From assembly GCA_009602725.1 (NCBI GenBank), contig WELB01000128.1, forward strand, positions 395,762 through 412,941: 17,180 nt of DNA, read 5' to 3'. Both the position numbers and the translations under genes were made by a program. The notes beneath the pieces are model-generated. The model was not told the origin of the DNA, did not search any database, and worked only from the letters and a program-made list of their open reading frames with translations. How positions within the stretch are numbered: position 1 is the stretch's first letter; every line of letters begins with the position of its first letter. Source of the stretch: Spirogloea muscicola. Its lineage: Eukaryota > Streptophyta > Zygnematophyceae > Spirogloeales > Spirogloeaceae. Of this stretch, positions 1 to 9,219 are shown in pieces.

Positions 1-346
1 GGGGGGGGGGGGAGAGGGGAGGAAGGGAGGGGTTTTTGAGGGCGTGAGGGAGGGACGAGTGGCCGCGACCCTCGTGGCAGCAGTAGCTGATAAGATCTCC
101 TAGCTGCAGCTTGAGAGCCTGCCAGGACAGGACTTGGCCTCCAAGAGTACCGCTACGGAGCTGTGGAGATAAATGTCAGTTCGACGAAGCTGCAGATGAG
201 CAGCACAGGAGCAGGCAGACGATGACAGCGGCTAAGGCTTTCGACTTGCGACGATTGGACTTGAGATAGTTGGTCTGCAAGTGCGATACCCAGCTGCTGG
301 TTTATTCTCCTAATGTCCGTCTGCCCCATTTGGCCGGGGTTCTCAG
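1..346. other. G-rich left edge; upstream region or intron of the kinase-like gene
   Basis: The window opens with a run of 12 G followed by purine-rich sequence. No complete exon can be defined here. Bases 311-346 look like the end of an intron: a CTAAT branch-site-like motif (309-313), a pyrimidine-leaning tract and CAG at 344-346, just before the first confident exon. A short open stretch near 109-171 (LQLESLPGQDLASKS and so on) has coding-like composition, but I found no donor that brings it into phase with the exon at 347. The true start codon of the downstream gene may lie here or left of the window. Confidence 0.4.
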
Positions 347-3300
347 GACTTGATGCTAGCCCAGCAGCAGGAGGAGCTCGGCCAGCTGGCCGCGCTGCAG
401 AGCTTCGAGGAGCAGCAGCAGCTACGCGAACTCGAGAGCGCGCTGCGCAGTGGCGCGCCCTTTGCGCTGCAGCCCATTCAGGTTGGCAACTTGACCCCTC
501 ACCACTTCCAATGCACAATCCTCCTCCCCCATTGGAATACCAATTGTCTCGCGTCCGTTTGGTATTCTTAGGCATGGCTGCTACTCTGCCGCTGGCCTGG
601 CCATGGTTGCATTCTGGTCCACTTGCCGGCCCTTTGCATATCTGCATCTCATGAACATAGCTGATCATATTTCATGGACTGTCGACTCTATCGAATCAAT
701 CAATTGACTTTATCTTATCTTTGCAAATGGTAATAACTGAGAGCCGCCAGAGTGGCCCCCTGGCCTCGCCCTGGCACACGCCGGGGCCAGCATTGGCGCC
801 GGACACGCCCGACCTGGCCGCGGCGCTGATTCAGCACCAGCAGCATCGGGCAGGACACCTGGAGGTCTTCCCGGCCAGTCCGCTGAAGGCGGAGGTCAAG
901 GTGCAGGTCGTTCATTCAGTAGATCCAAGCCCATAACTCATCTTCCGCTCATAAAGAGCTTTAGCAATGACCGTTAATGGTGTAATGTCCAATTTACGCC
1001 TCTCTTGCAAAGCGCTTCATGCTCGATGATGTAGAGATCCAAGATTGGACCCTCTGCAAGTTCTCAAGTGGCAGGCCAGGCGGTGTGCAGGACCTGGCGA
1101 GCGCGGCGGTGGCGGCAGCGACGTGGCAAGAGATCGCGCTCGACTTCCAGCAGCAGCTCGAGCAGAGCAGGCAGGAGAAGGAGGCGCTGCAGCAGGAGCT
1201 GGCGGCGCTTCAGCTTGCGAGTGCCAACGAGAGCTCACCGCCCCAGAGCGAGAGCGGCCACGCTGCGCCATCGGAGCTCTTCCTCAGCTGCTCGTCCGAT
1301 GGTTCGCTGACAGAGCAGGAGAATGCCACATACAAGAGCCATTGGTGAGCAAACCCACGTCAATTAAGAAGGATTGTACGTGGATGCTGATGATATTGTT
1401 CAATCTATTCATTGTCAATTTAATAAGTGATAAGGCTATAATCAGATGAGCTGCTAACTTGTCATCGTAGAAGTCTTTTGCATGTCTTGGATGGCACTTG
1501 TGACACATAATCCTCAAGCCTTGATCACATGAGTCGTGGACTAGGTATTGCTATTTGCTCCGAAGATGAAACCTCATAGTGCGTGAGTGGCTCTGTGTAG
1601 CACGCCAGAGCAGGAGCTGGTTCTTGCCAGCGACCCCCAATGCGCATCGGAGAAGCCGGCACCTCCACTGCCACGGCCCACACCAGACGACGCGGACGTC
1701 CCGGAGCTGGCGCTCCTCATGCGGGATGCGGCGTTGTATAGTGGCGAGAACCAGATCTGGCTCGCACACAATGGGTTCGACTTGGCATACGAATACATTG
1801 CCTGCCTCACGACAACCATGACGCCGTTCCCGGTGGGTCCTACTGACTAGCACTCAATGTGGGGCCATCTTGAGGATCTGCTGGGGCTTCTGGGAGTTTC
1901 TTGTCCCTTTACTCTTATCTTTGAAAGACATAACAGTACCATTGGACGCTCAGATGAAGCAGCATTCGTGTAATGCAGGACTTTGTAGGGAAGAGGCCCC
2001 ACGACATCATGCCACCGAATCTCTGCAAGGAGATAGTACGGCTGGAGGCCTTGAAGGCGCAAGTCATCTGCACTGGCGAAGCAGTCAGAGAGGAGATTGA
2101 GCATCCTGGTTACCCTGACGATAATGACTACATCTCGCTCCATGCTGTGTGGCCACGCCGGGATGGGCAAGGCGTCATTCTCGGCGTCTGCACAGCGAGC
2201 TGCTATCTGAGCAAGAACCTGGTGCGTCTAGGTGTGACTTAGATGGGTTGTTGACGTTGTGCTTTTGATCAAACACATCCCCATTTCTTGACACAGAACT
2301 TCAGATATCAGACTCCTAGGTGTGTTCCTTCTTATTGCAGCTGTGTATGGTGTGGGGGTTAATGGCTTGGATTGCCTTAGCTAATACTGTTATATAGTTG
2401 AGTACTGAATGTAACGACCTTCAGATTCTCAATATACGGGCCTGCACTGCTTTTGTGGCAAGTTCATAGATGCCTTAGAAATCTTGTGTATCTTAAGCTT
2501 TAGGCAAGTCAGATGAGCTAAGAGTGCATCTTGGGTCCTTTGCCCAACTTGCACCTGAATCTCGTGGCCGCTGTGTCCTCCAGTTGGAAGCGCGACGAGA
2601 GCTGCAGGCCATGTCCAAGAGCAATGCGCTGTACAGGCGGAAGCAGATGCATCTCGAAACGGCTCTGCAGGCCATGGGTGTGTTAAAGCACCAAGCGACT
2701 TAATTAGTGATACCTTCATGCAGGAGCTTATGCTGCTAATTTATTTTCAGTGGTGCAAAGATCTACTGATGCTGTTGGCATTCACATTGTTAAGATGAAT
2801 GATATGATTAATTGCAGGCTGTTGACTGTCATCTTGATGAGTTCCTGTGAGGCAGGTGGCAATCTCCGAGCAAAGTACGCTCTTCTCTTTGATATTGGCG
2901 AGGCCATCCAAAGGCCACTCAAGGTTAGAAACGCGCACTTTGCATTCCATTTCTCCTTGTGAGGTCCGTTGGCATTCCTGCATAGAACTCACTTATTTGC
3001 TGGTGTTATCTGTGCAGACTTTCTCTCAGCTGGCGGATATGCTGGCGGCGTCTGGGCTTACGGCCAGGCAAAAGCAACTCGTTGCAACCATGCGAGCCTG
3101 TGGTGGAGAGCTGCTGACGATGGTCAATAAGATGATTAGCATCAATGCCAGCAAAGTCGGTGCGTTTAGCAGTACCCCACTCCTACCTAGGAGCATCACA
3201 TACCCAGCTCATATGTAGTCTAGTAAATGTACATTCTTCTGAATGAGAACATGCAGAATAGGATCAGACATTGACAACATTTCAGGGCTTGCAGGTGGGC

Positions 3301-5003
3301 ACAGCATTGAGATTGACTTCTATCCAGAGGTGCTGATGGACATCGCATCGAAGAGCGTTGGCTCAGCTGCCGCGGGGAGGAATGTGTCAGTCATCCACAA
3401 AGTGGAGGAGACTGTGCCCAAGCAGGTCAAAGCAAAAGCAGGCCATGCTAAGGCTACTACTTTATCTTACAGCTTCAGCCCCTCACTTCTTATGGCAGTC
3501 AATCCCTTGTTAATACACCCTTAATTGTAAATGTTAAGTGGTTTAACTGGTTTTGCATATCTGGGTCTGTGTCGCAGCTTTTGGGCGATCCCATGGCAGT
3601 CCTTCAGCTATGCCAGCACATGTGCCTGCGGTTACTGGACATAACGTCTGGCGGAGGCTGCCTTCTTCTGCACCTAAGGAAGCGTGAGGGTGCGGCCAGT
3701 GGCAACGCAGTAGATGTGACTGTACATCCTGGGGTGAGGAGGGGCCGGGAGGAAGCGGATGACAGTTTGGACGACGACGATAAGCGTACGAGGCATGTGA
3801 CCCTCGCAGGTATGTCCAGCTTCTCCTCCAAGTGTGTGGGACCCTGCTTACCAGCAAGCTTATGACAGACCGAGGCTGTGGCTCATTCAGAGGACTATGC
3901 TGCAAGTTGTGCAGAAGCTGGACAACCTAACTCGCATATGTGCACTTGCTTGCCGCCATTAGTAGGCATCCTCGTATGTGTCTAAGTTGCAATGATGACA
4001 CTGTAATGACAGAAAGTATTGCTATTCAGGTACTCATCTTGCAAGCAGGTCAGGAGAAGGCGACTTTGCTGCAAGACCGGTGCTAGATAGGAGCTTGCAA
4101 AATTCGCAAGGTGCAGATTTTGGCAAGCTTGAGTCGTTTGGCTCATCGAGAAGCCAGGTGTCTTCAGATGGGAGTCCTTGTGATAGGGAAGCAGCGAGCA
4201 TCCCGATCTGGCTAGAATGTGAAGTCTCTTGCTCAGGTACAATCACAGAGAAATGATACTATGTTATACTATTTGATTAGCAACCCAGTGCAACCTCTTC
4301 CATGTTGATCAAATTGACATGCACACAAATTGCTGACACCCTGCCTACTCAATTCTGGTCTAGCTTGTCTGTATGTGACAAGCTAGACTGTCTGTTTACA
4401 GTCTATTGACAATCTTGGCCAAGTTCCGCAGGTTGTCAGCAGGGTTTGCTTGCTTGTGCTACTTGCATGCTATGTCAGCCTTGATACATGCATAGAGATG
4501 CGTGGTCTATCCTCTTACCACTAATGAATAATTAGTGCTGACATGGTTTTGACCATGCATACAGAAGAAGTGGCCTCTGAGGGAAGTCACTCTTTGGGCA
4601 AGAAGCGTCAGAGCAGAAAGTTCCTGGTCGACACCCCTATCCTACATGTCTGCAGGCAGCTGGTACGATCACTTGCATTCGGCCTCCCCCAGTGAACAGG
4701 AGTAGGTTACAGGCATAGTCCTTGTGCCAAGTTTATGGTAGAAGTAAGTGCATAGCACTGTACGAATTCAAGCACTCAAAGCATGATCCCACAGAAATAA
4801 GATTGAATCTGTCAACGAACTTGAAATGTGCATAGGAAATTGAGTTGTCAGTGGTCACTCTGCAGGTCGTGAGTATGGGAGGAGAGCTAGCTATCAGCAG
4901 ACACAAGGGGTCTCTAGCACCACATTTTGTCTTCACATTTCCGTGCAAGGTTCCGCTGGTGGGCTTGCAATACTGCCTTATGCAAACTCCCTCATGCATG
5001 TGA
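347..5003 (+). CDS. PAS-domain histidine-kinase-like protein with degenerate catalytic motifs (probable pseudo-histidine kinase), 13 exons, 5' end unresolved
   Basis: Exons: 347-481, 751-900, 1091-1344, 1601-1832, 1979-2221, 2584-2677, 2856-2923, 3018-3159, 3295-3425, 3578-3809, 4030-4236, 4565-4662, 4866-5003. All junctions are GT-AG and keep phase, giving 707 residues and a TGA stop. Visible order: Gln/Glu-rich coiled coils (about 5-40 and 105-150), Pro-rich linkers, a PAS-like domain (about 258-338, with VGKRPHDIMPP, TGEAVREEIEHPG and GQGVILGV), a linker helix, a DHp-like helix pair (about 372-440) and an HATPase_c-like region (about 445-700, ending VSMGGELAISRHKGS and FVFTFP). In two-component kinases DHp carries the phospho-His and HATPase_c binds ATP. 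Here the H-box SHExRTPL reads GEAIQRPL, with Glu385 at the His position. The N-box Asn positions are His497 and Arg501 after a kept GDP. The G1 DxGxG is replaced by ECEVSCS. The G2 glycines are absent before HVCRQL. No receiver domain follows. It may act as a scaffold or sensor, as proposed for divergent plant phytochrome and ethylene-receptor kinase domains; that is inference. The first exon(s) may be missing; ATG 353 is the first in-frame Met. Confidence 0.8.
4358..4388. repeat. Perfect 12-bp inverted repeat inside an intron
   Basis: The arms GTCTAGCTTGTC (4358-4369) and GACAAGCTAGAC (4377-4388) are exact reverse complements around a 7-base loop. The element sits in the 328-base intron (4237-4564) of the kinase-like gene. 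In RNA it would form a strong hairpin. It could be a splicing or structural element, or the remnant of a tiny palindromic insertion; the sequence does not decide. Confidence 0.85.
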
Positions 5004-5385
5004 ATCTATCTGGATTCGAGTATAAGGGCAACTAGCGGACAAGGTTAGCTGTGATTATACAGGTGTTTAGGCTACCTGTACTGCACTTTCGTGTTGCTGA
5101 CACAAGAACTGCTTGCATATACTCTTGCAAGCGTGCAAATTCTAATTAGTGGCTTGGAAACGCCTTTCGCCTTGAGATTCATTTCAGCATGCAAAACACT
5201 GAGATTGCTCATGCCTGGCCAGCTGCTGCATTTCTGTATTTAGCTTCACGGCCTTATCCGGTTGCTAGCATGAGGTGCACAGCTTTGCCCAGAATAGCGA
5301 GGGGTGGTAGGAATCACAAAGGTGCGGCCGTCAGGCTTATGACGATTGCGTTCTGAGAGCGCTGCTTGTTATTATTTGGACCGTG
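5004..5385. other. Intergenic, probable 3' UTR and spacer; no gene seen
   Basis: This follows the stop of the kinase-like gene. Codon-like composition ends, and I found neither a TGTAA polyadenylation motif nor any recognisable coding or RNA gene. It runs into the repeat-rich region. Confidence 0.5.
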
Positions 5386-5885
5386 TTAATTGTTTGTGGG
5401 CTGGCTTTTCATTAGCCCTCGCCCCACTTGATAGAGCTGCTTCTCCAGAAGAGACCTCTCTTGTGATTAGGAAGACACCAGTAGAGGCCGACTCTTTTGT
5501 GACAGTGAGAAAGGTGTTTCCCATTTGGACTTTGTTCATTTGTCTGGGGGCAGGCTTTTCAACAACCCTCGCCCCCTTCAAAAGAAGGAGAAGTGGCTCT
5601 CCCAATGGGGGCAAGGGCTGTGAGAAGCCAGCCCGAAAAGAATTGACAAGGTTCGAAGGGGCCAAACTACGAGCTAAGCAGCGACTGCGGGGCCTGAAGA
5701 GGCTATGGCAAAAGAGCTGCTTCTCCAGAAAGAAAGTAGCTTTCCCAATATTGGGCGAGGGCTGTGAGAGAGAGGAAACACAGCCGGCCCAGAAAGAAAG
5801 TCGAGAACGAAATGATAGAAGGAAAGAAAGGGGCAATTCCAAAGTGAGGCAATGGCTGTGAGAGGCCAGCTCAGAGGGCCGACAG
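5386..5885. repeat. Cluster of five diverged hairpin-core repeats in both orientations
   Basis: Two copies in one orientation begin near 5386 and 5531 (TT.ATT.TTT.TGGG then CTGGCTTTTC, followed by AGCCCTCGCCCC-like sequence). Three in the opposite orientation lie near 5606-5660 (GGGGCAAGGGCTGTGAGAAG then CCAGCCCGAAAAGAATTGAC), 5744-5800 and 5847-5880 (GGCTGTGAGAGGCCAGC). The exact 18-mer AGAGCTGCTTCTCCAGAA occurs at 5433-5450 and 5713-5730, and CCCAATATTGGG (5744-5755) is a perfect palindrome. More copies lie at 7044-8250 and 8690-8870. Long open frames on both strands here are a by-product of repeat composition and match no family I know. Confidence 0.7.
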
Positions 5886-5918
5886 GCACCAAAACCACAG
5901 CCTTCCCTCCCCACTCGC

Positions 5919-6946
5919 ATGGCCGGCCTTGGCTACCGGTCGTTGGAGCAGACTGCGCAAGCAGGCATCCCGGACTGCTGGCACCAGATCGCCTCTCTGC
6001 TTCCCATGCGCTTCCCTTGCCTCCACGACCCCGTACGCAGTGTGGAGGACGCTCCTTCCCCTTTCAAGCGGACCTGAGGAGCATCCGCGATTCAGCAATC
6101 GGCCCTTTTCCTCTCTACAACCCCTACTCACCCCATTCGCCTCCCTTGCCCAAGCTTCTGGTAGAGGGGCACAATGCAGACTGTTTGCGGCAGTGGAAGA
6201 TGAGCGCCGCAGGAGGTTGAGGAGGCTGCCAGAAATTCAAAACAGTCCAAGAAGCCTGGCAAGACTTACTTCTCTTGCCACACCTGATGCTACCTGGGTC
6301 ACCTCACGCGCCGTTGCCAATGCCTTCAGCATCAGCTCCGAGGCCTTTCGGACGCTGCTTCAACTCTTCCTCGGCCTCCCACCTAAGTGTCTGATGGGAG
6401 TGCGCCAGTGTGAGTGTGGCTTCCGTGCAGAGGGTGTTGAGCTCACATGCTGCGATGCCCCACCGGACCGGAAGTGGTGGGCATCCACAACCTCCTCCGC
6501 GTTGCCCTGGCTGATATAATGCGCGACGCCGGTTACTGTGCGGTCATGGAAGTGAACGATACCTTGCCTATCACCACGAATGCCCAGGGACGTCATCATC
6601 GAAGTACCCTTGACGTTGTGGGTGTGCAACCGGAAGGAGGACCACGGGCCTTGGTTGATATTGTTGTTACGGAGGCTTATAATGGTCCAGCATCGACGCA
6701 CATCGCTGGCCACGCAACGGGCAGTGCAGGACACAGAAAGCAGTCGATATCTTTGGCTGTTTAGGTCCTCATTTCCACACTCTCTTTCAGAATATTGCCA
6801 ATCTAGGCTACGCACGACGTGAAGATGTGTTTCTGGCTGAGATAGACTTGCCAGCTGCATATCTGTCGTTCTTGCGACGACGAGTTTCGGCCTGTTTGCA
6901 GCGTGCTCGGGCTCATGCTTGCACCAGAACGCTGGGCGAGCTCTAG
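5919..6946 (+). pseudogene. Broken 3' fragment of a non-LTR retrotransposon (LINE) polyprotein
   Basis: Recognised from pieces that continue one another across frames. 5919-6074 has MAGLGYRSLEQTAQAG and W...LLPMRFP, the GLGLRS-type stretch after LINE reverse transcriptases, ending in a stop. About 6190-6440 has ARLTSLATPDATWVT, EAFRTLLQLFLGLPP, then CECGFRAEG. About 6441-6760, in another frame, has AHMLRCPTG, GIHNLLRVALADIMRDAGY and STLDVVG...RALVDIVVTEA. About 6740-6946, in a third frame, has AVDIFGCLGPHFHTLFQNI and ends GEL-stop. CxC...HxxxC is the zinc knuckle before the restriction-like endonuclease in R2-like and algal Dualen-type LINEs. Most of the reverse transcriptase is absent, as expected of 5'-truncated copies. 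At least one in-frame stop and two or more frameshifts make it inactive. Family membership is from pattern memory, not a search. Confidence 0.75.
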
Positions 6947-7009
6947 TTGGTGGCAGAAGTGCTTCAAATCTGCCATCCAATTTCAGGCATCGATGAGCGA
7001 CCTTAACGT

Positions 7010-7038
7010 ATTGACCCGTGGTTACTGAGCGGGTCAAT
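7010..7038. repeat. 9-bp stem-loop just 3' of the LINE fragment
   Basis: ATTGACCCG (7010-7018) and CGGGTCAAT (7030-7038) are perfect reverse complements around an 11-base loop, 63 bases after the LINE stop codon. Position and symmetry suit a 3' UTR hairpin of the kind some LINE reverse transcriptases recognise; that role is inferred. The next hairpin-core repeat begins a few bases later. Confidence 0.75.
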
Positions 7039-7043
7039 CAGAA

Positions 7044-7130
7044 AGTGCGGCCCAAATGACTGGTGGCTGCGAGAGGCCAGCCCAAAGGGATGAACAAGGT
7101 CTGAGCCGGATGGCGCAGAAAGCAAGGTAC
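7044..7130 (+). repeat. Dispersed repeat copy (head portion)
   Basis: It contains GTGCGGCCCAAATGACTGG, GGTGGCTGCGAGAGGCCAGC and GATGAACAAGGTCTGA. It matches the copy from 7865 from its first bases and the copy from 7333 through the GGATGGCGCA(G/A)AAAG segment. The GGCTG...CAGCC pair can form the family's hairpin. It starts immediately after the LINE-associated stem-loop, so it may mark an insertion junction. Confidence 0.7.
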
Positions 7131-7332
7131 TAAGGTCAATCTGCTGTGGGTGATGTACGTCATTGGATGTGCTTGTCTTCGTACTTGGCCATTTTGGCCT
7201 TCGTTTGTTTCAAAACACGAATCCTTATGCAAGAGACTACAGCGGATGGGAGCTTTGCAATCCCGAGGCAGCAGCCGCAAGTTGGAGTAACTTGCATCTG
7301 GGTAAGAGACAGCTCTTCCAGATTGACAGCAC

Positions 7333-7565
7333 TGCTGTGAGAGGTCAGCCCAAAGGAATGGACAAGGTCTGAAAGGGCCGGATGGCGCAAAAAGAGGGAT
7401 ACAACTGGGAAAGAGGCACCCCGACGAGACCAAGAAGCAGCAGCCATGGCACGGGCTGCCCGCAAGTGCACTGCGTGAGCCTGGGACAGTTGGAAGGAGA
7501 TGGGTAGCCGCATTCGGAACACCTGGGAGAGCGACCCAGCGACGTTGGAGCCAGGCAGCTCACCT
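7333..7565 (+). repeat. Dispersed repeat copy with diverged 117-bp tail
   Basis: The head reads TGCTGTGAGAGGTCAGCCC then AAAGGAATGGACAAGGTCTG. The tail, 7449-7565, aligns over its whole length with 8055-8171. No intact gene is visible. Between the copies, 7566-7864 holds an 8-G run near 7681 and no recognisable feature. Confidence 0.65.
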
Positions 7566-7864
7566 GACTGTCTCTGCCGTCGATCTATGGCCATTGTCAC
7601 GGTGAGAATTCGGGGAACGTGCAGCACGTGGGGTGGCAGGACTTGTCTTGCCGTGGGGGAGTAACTCCACCTACTTTGTCGGGGGGGGTTTTGTCGACAT
7701 CCGGGCAGCCAGAAATCGATGCGTGACTGCCCGGGGCAGATCCCTTTCGGACTTGGTTCCACACATTTAGGGGCTTGCTGATCCGTTGTGGGGTGGATTC
7801 CGAGCCCTTCGCACCATCTGCAGGGTTGCCAATTCTTTGCTGAACAGCTTTTAAAGCGAGCAAG

Positions 7865-8171
7865 CGCGGCCAGATTAACTGGTGGCTGGGAGAGGCCAGC
7901 CCAAAAGAATGGACAAGGTCTGAAGGAGTCGGAGTGCTAAGGCCTGAGACAGCAGTAAGCGAACTCTCAGTAACCTCTCGTCAGTAGATGCAAGTCTGAG
8001 TAGCTAGCAGGCGGAAAGACGTCGCCCTGACGGAAGCCGGAGGCCGCCGCCAGAGCGCGGCCTGCGCGCAAGTGGACCGCAAAAGCTAGGGACCGCTGCA
8101 AAGAGACGGCCAGGCGCATCCGGTAAACTTGGGCGAGGGACCCGGCGACATGGAAGCCAGGCTGCTCGCCT
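7865..8171 (+). repeat. Dispersed repeat copy with diverged 117-bp tail
   Basis: The head reads GCGGCCAGATTAACTGGTGG, GAGAGGCCAGCCC then AAAAGAATGGACAAGGTCTG. The tail, 8055-8171, matches 7449-7565. Head-to-tail spacing differs by about 58 bases between the two copies, so internal indels have built up. Confidence 0.65.
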
Positions 8172-8215
8172 TGCTGCCCGTCGCGGCGGGCCGCTGCTCG
8201 CCGCGCATTTTAAAT

Positions 8216-8285
8216 AAACCTTTGTCAATTCTTTTTCGGGCTAGCTTTCGCCCTTGCCCCCCATTGGGAGTGCCCCTTCTCTTTA
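8216..8285 (-). repeat. Dispersed repeat copy, opposite orientation
   Basis: The stretch TTTGTCAATTCTTTTTCGGG, then CTAGCTTTCGCCCTTGCCCC, then CCATTGGGAGTG is close to the reverse complement of 5606-5660. Together the two copies bracket the LINE relic as a long, imperfect inverted pair about 2.6 kb apart. Confidence 0.65.
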
Positions 8286-8374
8286 AAGTTCTTGTTACGG
8301 GGCAGCCCAGACTCCTCGGGCAGGCACGAACTCTCCGGTCGCGCTTGCGAGTGGGCACGCGTTAGCTGCCCGGG

Positions 8375-8460
8375 CATCGCGGGCTGCCCGCTAGAGAAAT
8401 TCTCGGAGCTGTCCAAGCATCGCGGGCTGCGCGCCAGAGAAAATGTCGGAGCTGCCCGGA
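8375..8460. repeat. Two tandem copies of a 43-bp GC-rich unit
   Basis: CATCGCGGGCTG begins at 8375 and again at 8418. Each is followed by a (C/G)CGC(T/C)AGAGAAA stretch and (C/G)GGAGCTG. The copies differ by a few substitutions. No coding sense is apparent. A perfect 7-bp hairpin, CCGCCAG-TTG-CTGGCGG, lies just downstream at 8504-8520. Confidence 0.7.
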
Positions 8461-8689
8461 CGGACCGGGCAGCAGCGCCCCCCGGGCTTTTTGGGGCAGG
8501 CCGCCGCCAGTTGCTGGCGGGCCGCCCGGCCGGGCCCCACCAACCGGCCACTGGCGCCGCATCCCAGCTCGCTCGCGCTCTCTCGGAACCCAGTCTCTCT
8601 GACCTGAGGCTGCTTAGCTTCGTAGCTGCTTCGTTTCTTTTCTGTGCTTGTTGTTCTTCGTACTTCCCCTGGCCCCTTCTCGTCCTTTG

Positions 8690-8875
8690 TTCATTCTTTT
8701 CTGGGCTGGCTTTTCCCAGCCCCTATCCTCAATGGGCGAGCCCTTCTTCTCTCTCTCTTCTCCTCTTTCTTTGGCTTTGGACACTGTCCTTTTTTTTTGG
8801 GGCTGGCTTTGCCAGCCCAAAAAGTGGGAGAGCCACTTCTTTGCCAGCCCCTCTTCTCTGTGGGCGAGCACTTTC
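8690..8875 (-). repeat. Two further hairpin-core repeats (GGGCTGG...CCAGCCC)
   Basis: The first copy reads TTCATTCTTTTCTGGGCTGG, with GGGCTGG 8703-8709 pairing CCAGCCC 8716-8722. The second has the cleanest hairpin of the window, GGGCTGGC (8800-8807)-TTT-GCCAGCCC (8811-8818), flanked by T-rich and A-rich arms that extend the pairing after one mismatch. Both are followed by TGGGCGAGC-type sequence. The polarity matches the copies at 5386, 5531 and 8216. Confidence 0.7.
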
Positions 8876-8880
8876 TTGTC

Positions 8881-8981
<101 letters not shown>

Positions 8982-9219
8982 CCACCCACCTGGCAAGGCC
9001 CCCGACATCCAGACCAACCCACCGGCACACTCAGCTTCCCCAGCTCCCCCGCGCAGCCTCAGCCGCCGCTCGCCGCCGCTGCAGCTGCAGAACGACCAAT
9101 CTACTAGGACCCAAGTAGAGACCTATTGGGTTCACGCTCTTGCGCCGCAACGTGAGCTGCTTCGCCTGCTCGCCGCTCTGCGGTGCTTGCGCTCGGCCAA
9201 AAGCCGGCCAGAGGCGGCG

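Noticed and set aside
3891-3973. Possible extra kinase exon (EDYAASCAEAGQPNSHMC)
   Set aside because: Its end phase does not match the exon at 4030, whereas joining 3809 directly to 4030 is in phase.
5346-5920. Overlapping open frames of about 170-180 codons on both strands
   Set aside because: They span the two-orientation hairpin repeats, have no recognisable domain and mirror each other's composition; repeat sequence explains them.
6360-7037. Minus-strand open frame of 225 codons
   Set aside because: It is antisense to the LINE fragment, whose + strand protein pattern is clear in three frames.
7160-7762. Minus-strand open frame of 200 codons
   Set aside because: It crosses two repeat copies and shows no family pattern.
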